From positions 1 to 7,716 of the forward strand of contig NZLE01000031.1 in NCBI GenBank assembly GCA_002692605.1: 7,716 nt of DNA, read 5' to 3'. Under the pieces are notes generated by a model. It searched no databases, had not been told where the DNA came from, and saw only the letters and a list, made by a program, of their open reading frames with translations. This stretch comes from Opitutia bacterium (GTDB taxonomy: Bacteria; Verrucomicrobiota; Verrucomicrobiia; Opitutales; Seribacteraceae). This document shows, piece after piece, positions 6,446 to 7,716 of the stretch. How positions within the stretch are numbered: the stretch's first letter is position 1; each line of letters starts with the position of its first letter. A program made the position numbers and the translations under genes.

Positions 6446-7045
6446 ATGGGAGCTTACTTACCACTACCGTACGTATATGAACGCGAAGGTCGCCAAGAAA
6501 GAGCTTGGGACATCTACAGCCGATTGCTTCGTGACCGCATCGTCTTCGTCGGCACCCCCATTGACGATTATGTGGCCAATTCCATTATTGCCCAACTTCT
6601 TTTCCTTCAAATGGAAGACCCCAAGAAGGATATTCATTTGTACATCAACTCTCCCGGCGGAAGCGTATCGGATGGCATGGCAATCTACGACACTTTGAAT
6701 TTCATGCAATGCGACATTGTCACCTATTGCATAGGTATGGCTGCCAGTATGAGCACGGTTTTGCTTGCAGCCGGAACTCCCGGCAAACGCTATGCATTGC
6801 CCAATAGTCGGGTCATGATTCACCAACCCAGTGGAGGAGCGGGAGGTCAAACTTCAGATATTTCAATCGCCGCCAAGGAAATTCTTCGTTGGAGACAAAC
6901 CATTAATGAAATCCTCTCTCAACACAGCGGAAAATCAATCGAGCAATTGGAAAAAGATTCCGACCGCGATTACTACATGTCCGCCGATGAAGCCAAGGAG
7001 TATGGTCTGGTGGACGAAGTGATTTCACAAAAACCAAGCGAATAA
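6446..7045 (+). CDS. clpP: ATP-dependent Clp protease proteolytic subunit
   Basis: ClpP is the cytosolic serine protease that forms double heptameric rings and works with ClpX or ClpA. The 199-aa protein (from ATG 6446) has an intact catalytic triad: Ser101 in GMAASMS, His126 in MIHQPSGGAGGQ and Asp175 in DRDYYMSADEAKEYGLVD. The oxyanion-hole strand INSPGGSV (68-75) is clear. The hydrophobic start YLPLPYVYE matches the axial loop region. The N-terminus before it is only three residues, so there is little or no propeptide. An in-frame ATG at 6395 lies inside tig and would add 17 residues (PRNPFAKTKKINKNKK) unlike the family, so I reject it. Translation probably follows tig closely; the leader is purine-rich (GAAGAAGATAAA) without a clear GGAG. 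clpX begins 6 bp after the stop. Confidence 0.97.
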   Translation: MGAYLPLPYVYEREGRQERAWDIYSRLLRDRIVFVGTPIDDYVANSIIAQLLFLQMEDPKKDIHLYINSPGGSVSDGMAIYDTLNFMQCDIVTYCIGMAASMSTVLLAAGTPGKRYALPNSRVMIHQPSGGAGGQTSDISIAAKEILRWRQTINEILSQHSGKSIEQLEKDSDRDYYMSADEAKEYGLVDEVISQKPSE

Positions 7046-7051
7046 ACCCAA

Positions 7052-7716
7052 GTGGCCAAGGCGACCAAGATCAATTTTTGTTCCTTTTGCGGCAAACCGC
7101 AGGGAGAAGTTAAGAAAATGATCGCCGGTCCGGCAAACGTCTTCATTTGCGATTCTTGCGTTCGCGTCTGTAAAACGATCATTGACCGAGAGTTGGGAGA
7201 AACCGAAGTTGTCTCAAAAAACTCTGGCGAAAAGCCTATTTTCAATCTACAGAAGCCTAGTTTCATCAAGGCTTACCTTGACCAGCACGTGATTGGACAG
7301 GATCACGCCAAAAAAGTTTTGTCCGTCGCCGTACACAACCACTACAAACGCCTGTCTGCGGAGCTCGGCATTGGCAAAGACAGCGAATCCAGTTTTCTAC
7401 CCGACGAATTGTCCGAAGTCGAAATCGAAAAAAGTAATGTTTTGCTGATTGGTCCGACTGGAAGTGGTAAAACCTACTTGGCCCGGACTCTTGCCAAAAT
7501 GTTGGACGTACCCTTCGCAATTGCCGATGCAACTACGCTAACCGAAGCTGGATACGTCGGAGATGACGTCGAAAACATCGTCTTGCGGTTACTGCAAGCC
7601 GCGGACCAAAACGTTGAAAAAGCCCAATGCGGAATTATTTATGTCGATGAAATCGACAAAATTGGCCGCAAGACGGATAACGTTTCCATCACCCGTGACG
7701 TTTCAGGTGAGGGTGT
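7052..7716 (+). CDS. clpX: ATP-dependent Clp protease ATP-binding subunit ClpX, N-terminal 221 residues (cut by the right edge)
   Basis: ClpX is the AAA+ unfoldase that recognises tagged or specific substrates and feeds them to ClpP. The visible part contains the N-terminal zinc-binding domain with Cys10, Cys13, Cys33 and Cys36 (CSFCGKPQGEVKKMIAGP, then ICDSC), the start of the AAA+ domain (YLDQHVIGQDHAKKVLSVAVHNHYKRL), Walker A GPTGSGKT (134-141), the EAGYVGDDVEN segment (165-175) and Walker B IIYVDEID (195-202). Everything expected up to the edge is intact. A somewhat long acidic stretch (GKDSESSFLPDELSEVEIEKSN, about 108-129) precedes the Walker A strand. I chose the GTG at 7052 because it gives a normal short leader (MAKATKIN) before the first zinc cysteine, and it lies 6 bp after the clpP stop. 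No Shine-Dalgarno site is visible. The 3' part lies outside the window. Confidence 0.96.
   Translation, partial: MAKATKINFCSFCGKPQGEVKKMIAGPANVFICDSCVRVCKTIIDRELGETEVVSKNSGEKPIFNLQKPSFIKAYLDQHVIGQDHAKKVLSVAVHNHYKRLSAELGIGKDSESSFLPDELSEVEIEKSNVLLIGPTGSGKTYLARTLAKMLDVPFAIADATTLTEAGYVGDDVENIVLRLLQAADQNVEKAQCGIIYVDEIDKIGRKTDNVSITRDVSGEG

Noticed and set aside
1..7716. Defence system, CRISPR array, insertion sequence, tRNA or riboswitch
   Set aside because: No repeat-spacer pattern, transposase, terminal inverted repeats, tRNA cloverleaf or structured leader was seen; nearly all DNA is explained by housekeeping genes.

Overview
The window is a piece of a Gram-negative bacterial chromosome with ordinary housekeeping content. 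The apolipoprotein N-acyltransferase (Lnt) implies outer-membrane lipoproteins. The Dus signature APMQDVTG, a BFN-domain protein beside Dus, and a trigger factor with a degenerate peptidyl-prolyl isomerase domain together make me suspect the Verrucomicrobiota/PVC group. That placement rests on recalled family resemblance and is low to moderate confidence. There is no mobile element, tRNA, rRNA, CRISPR array or phage gene, and no clear sign of horizontal transfer.

Layout: positions 1-3281 carry a tight minus-strand run read right to left: BFN-domain protein, tRNA-dihydrouridine synthase, lnt, and the first 31 codons of a probable HDOD-domain protein that leaves the left edge. A perfect extended -10 box (TGC-TATAAT) precedes the run, in the divergent gap before shikimate kinase (aroK, plus strand). 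aroK meets a YbgC-like acyl-CoA thioesterase gene (minus strand) tail to tail with 5 bp between stop codons. A small hairpin with a T-run for aroK lies inside the thioesterase's last codons. The thioesterase is divergent from an unrecognised membrane-anchored protein of about 202 aa. A 126-bp gap with a plausible sigma-70-like promoter follows, then the classical protein-quality-control cluster tig-clpP-clpX. clpX is cut by the right edge after 221 codons.

Function: trigger factor receives nascent chains at the ribosome, and ClpP with the ClpX unfoldase degrades selected proteins, so tig-clpP-clpX links folding to proteolysis. The left operon mixes tRNA modification (Dus), envelope lipoprotein maturation (Lnt) and two possible regulatory proteins (BFN, HDOD). 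Co-transcription there is inferred from spacing only.

I found no convincing new biological system. The points most worth a second look are: the dihydrouridine synthase has no ATG or GTG start and its TTG cuts into the first barrel strand; the trigger factor's isomerase active site looks lost; tig, clpP and clpX lack recognisable Shine-Dalgarno sites, and tig and clpX start with GTG; the aroK terminator is embedded in an opposing gene; and the 202-aa anchored protein is unidentified.
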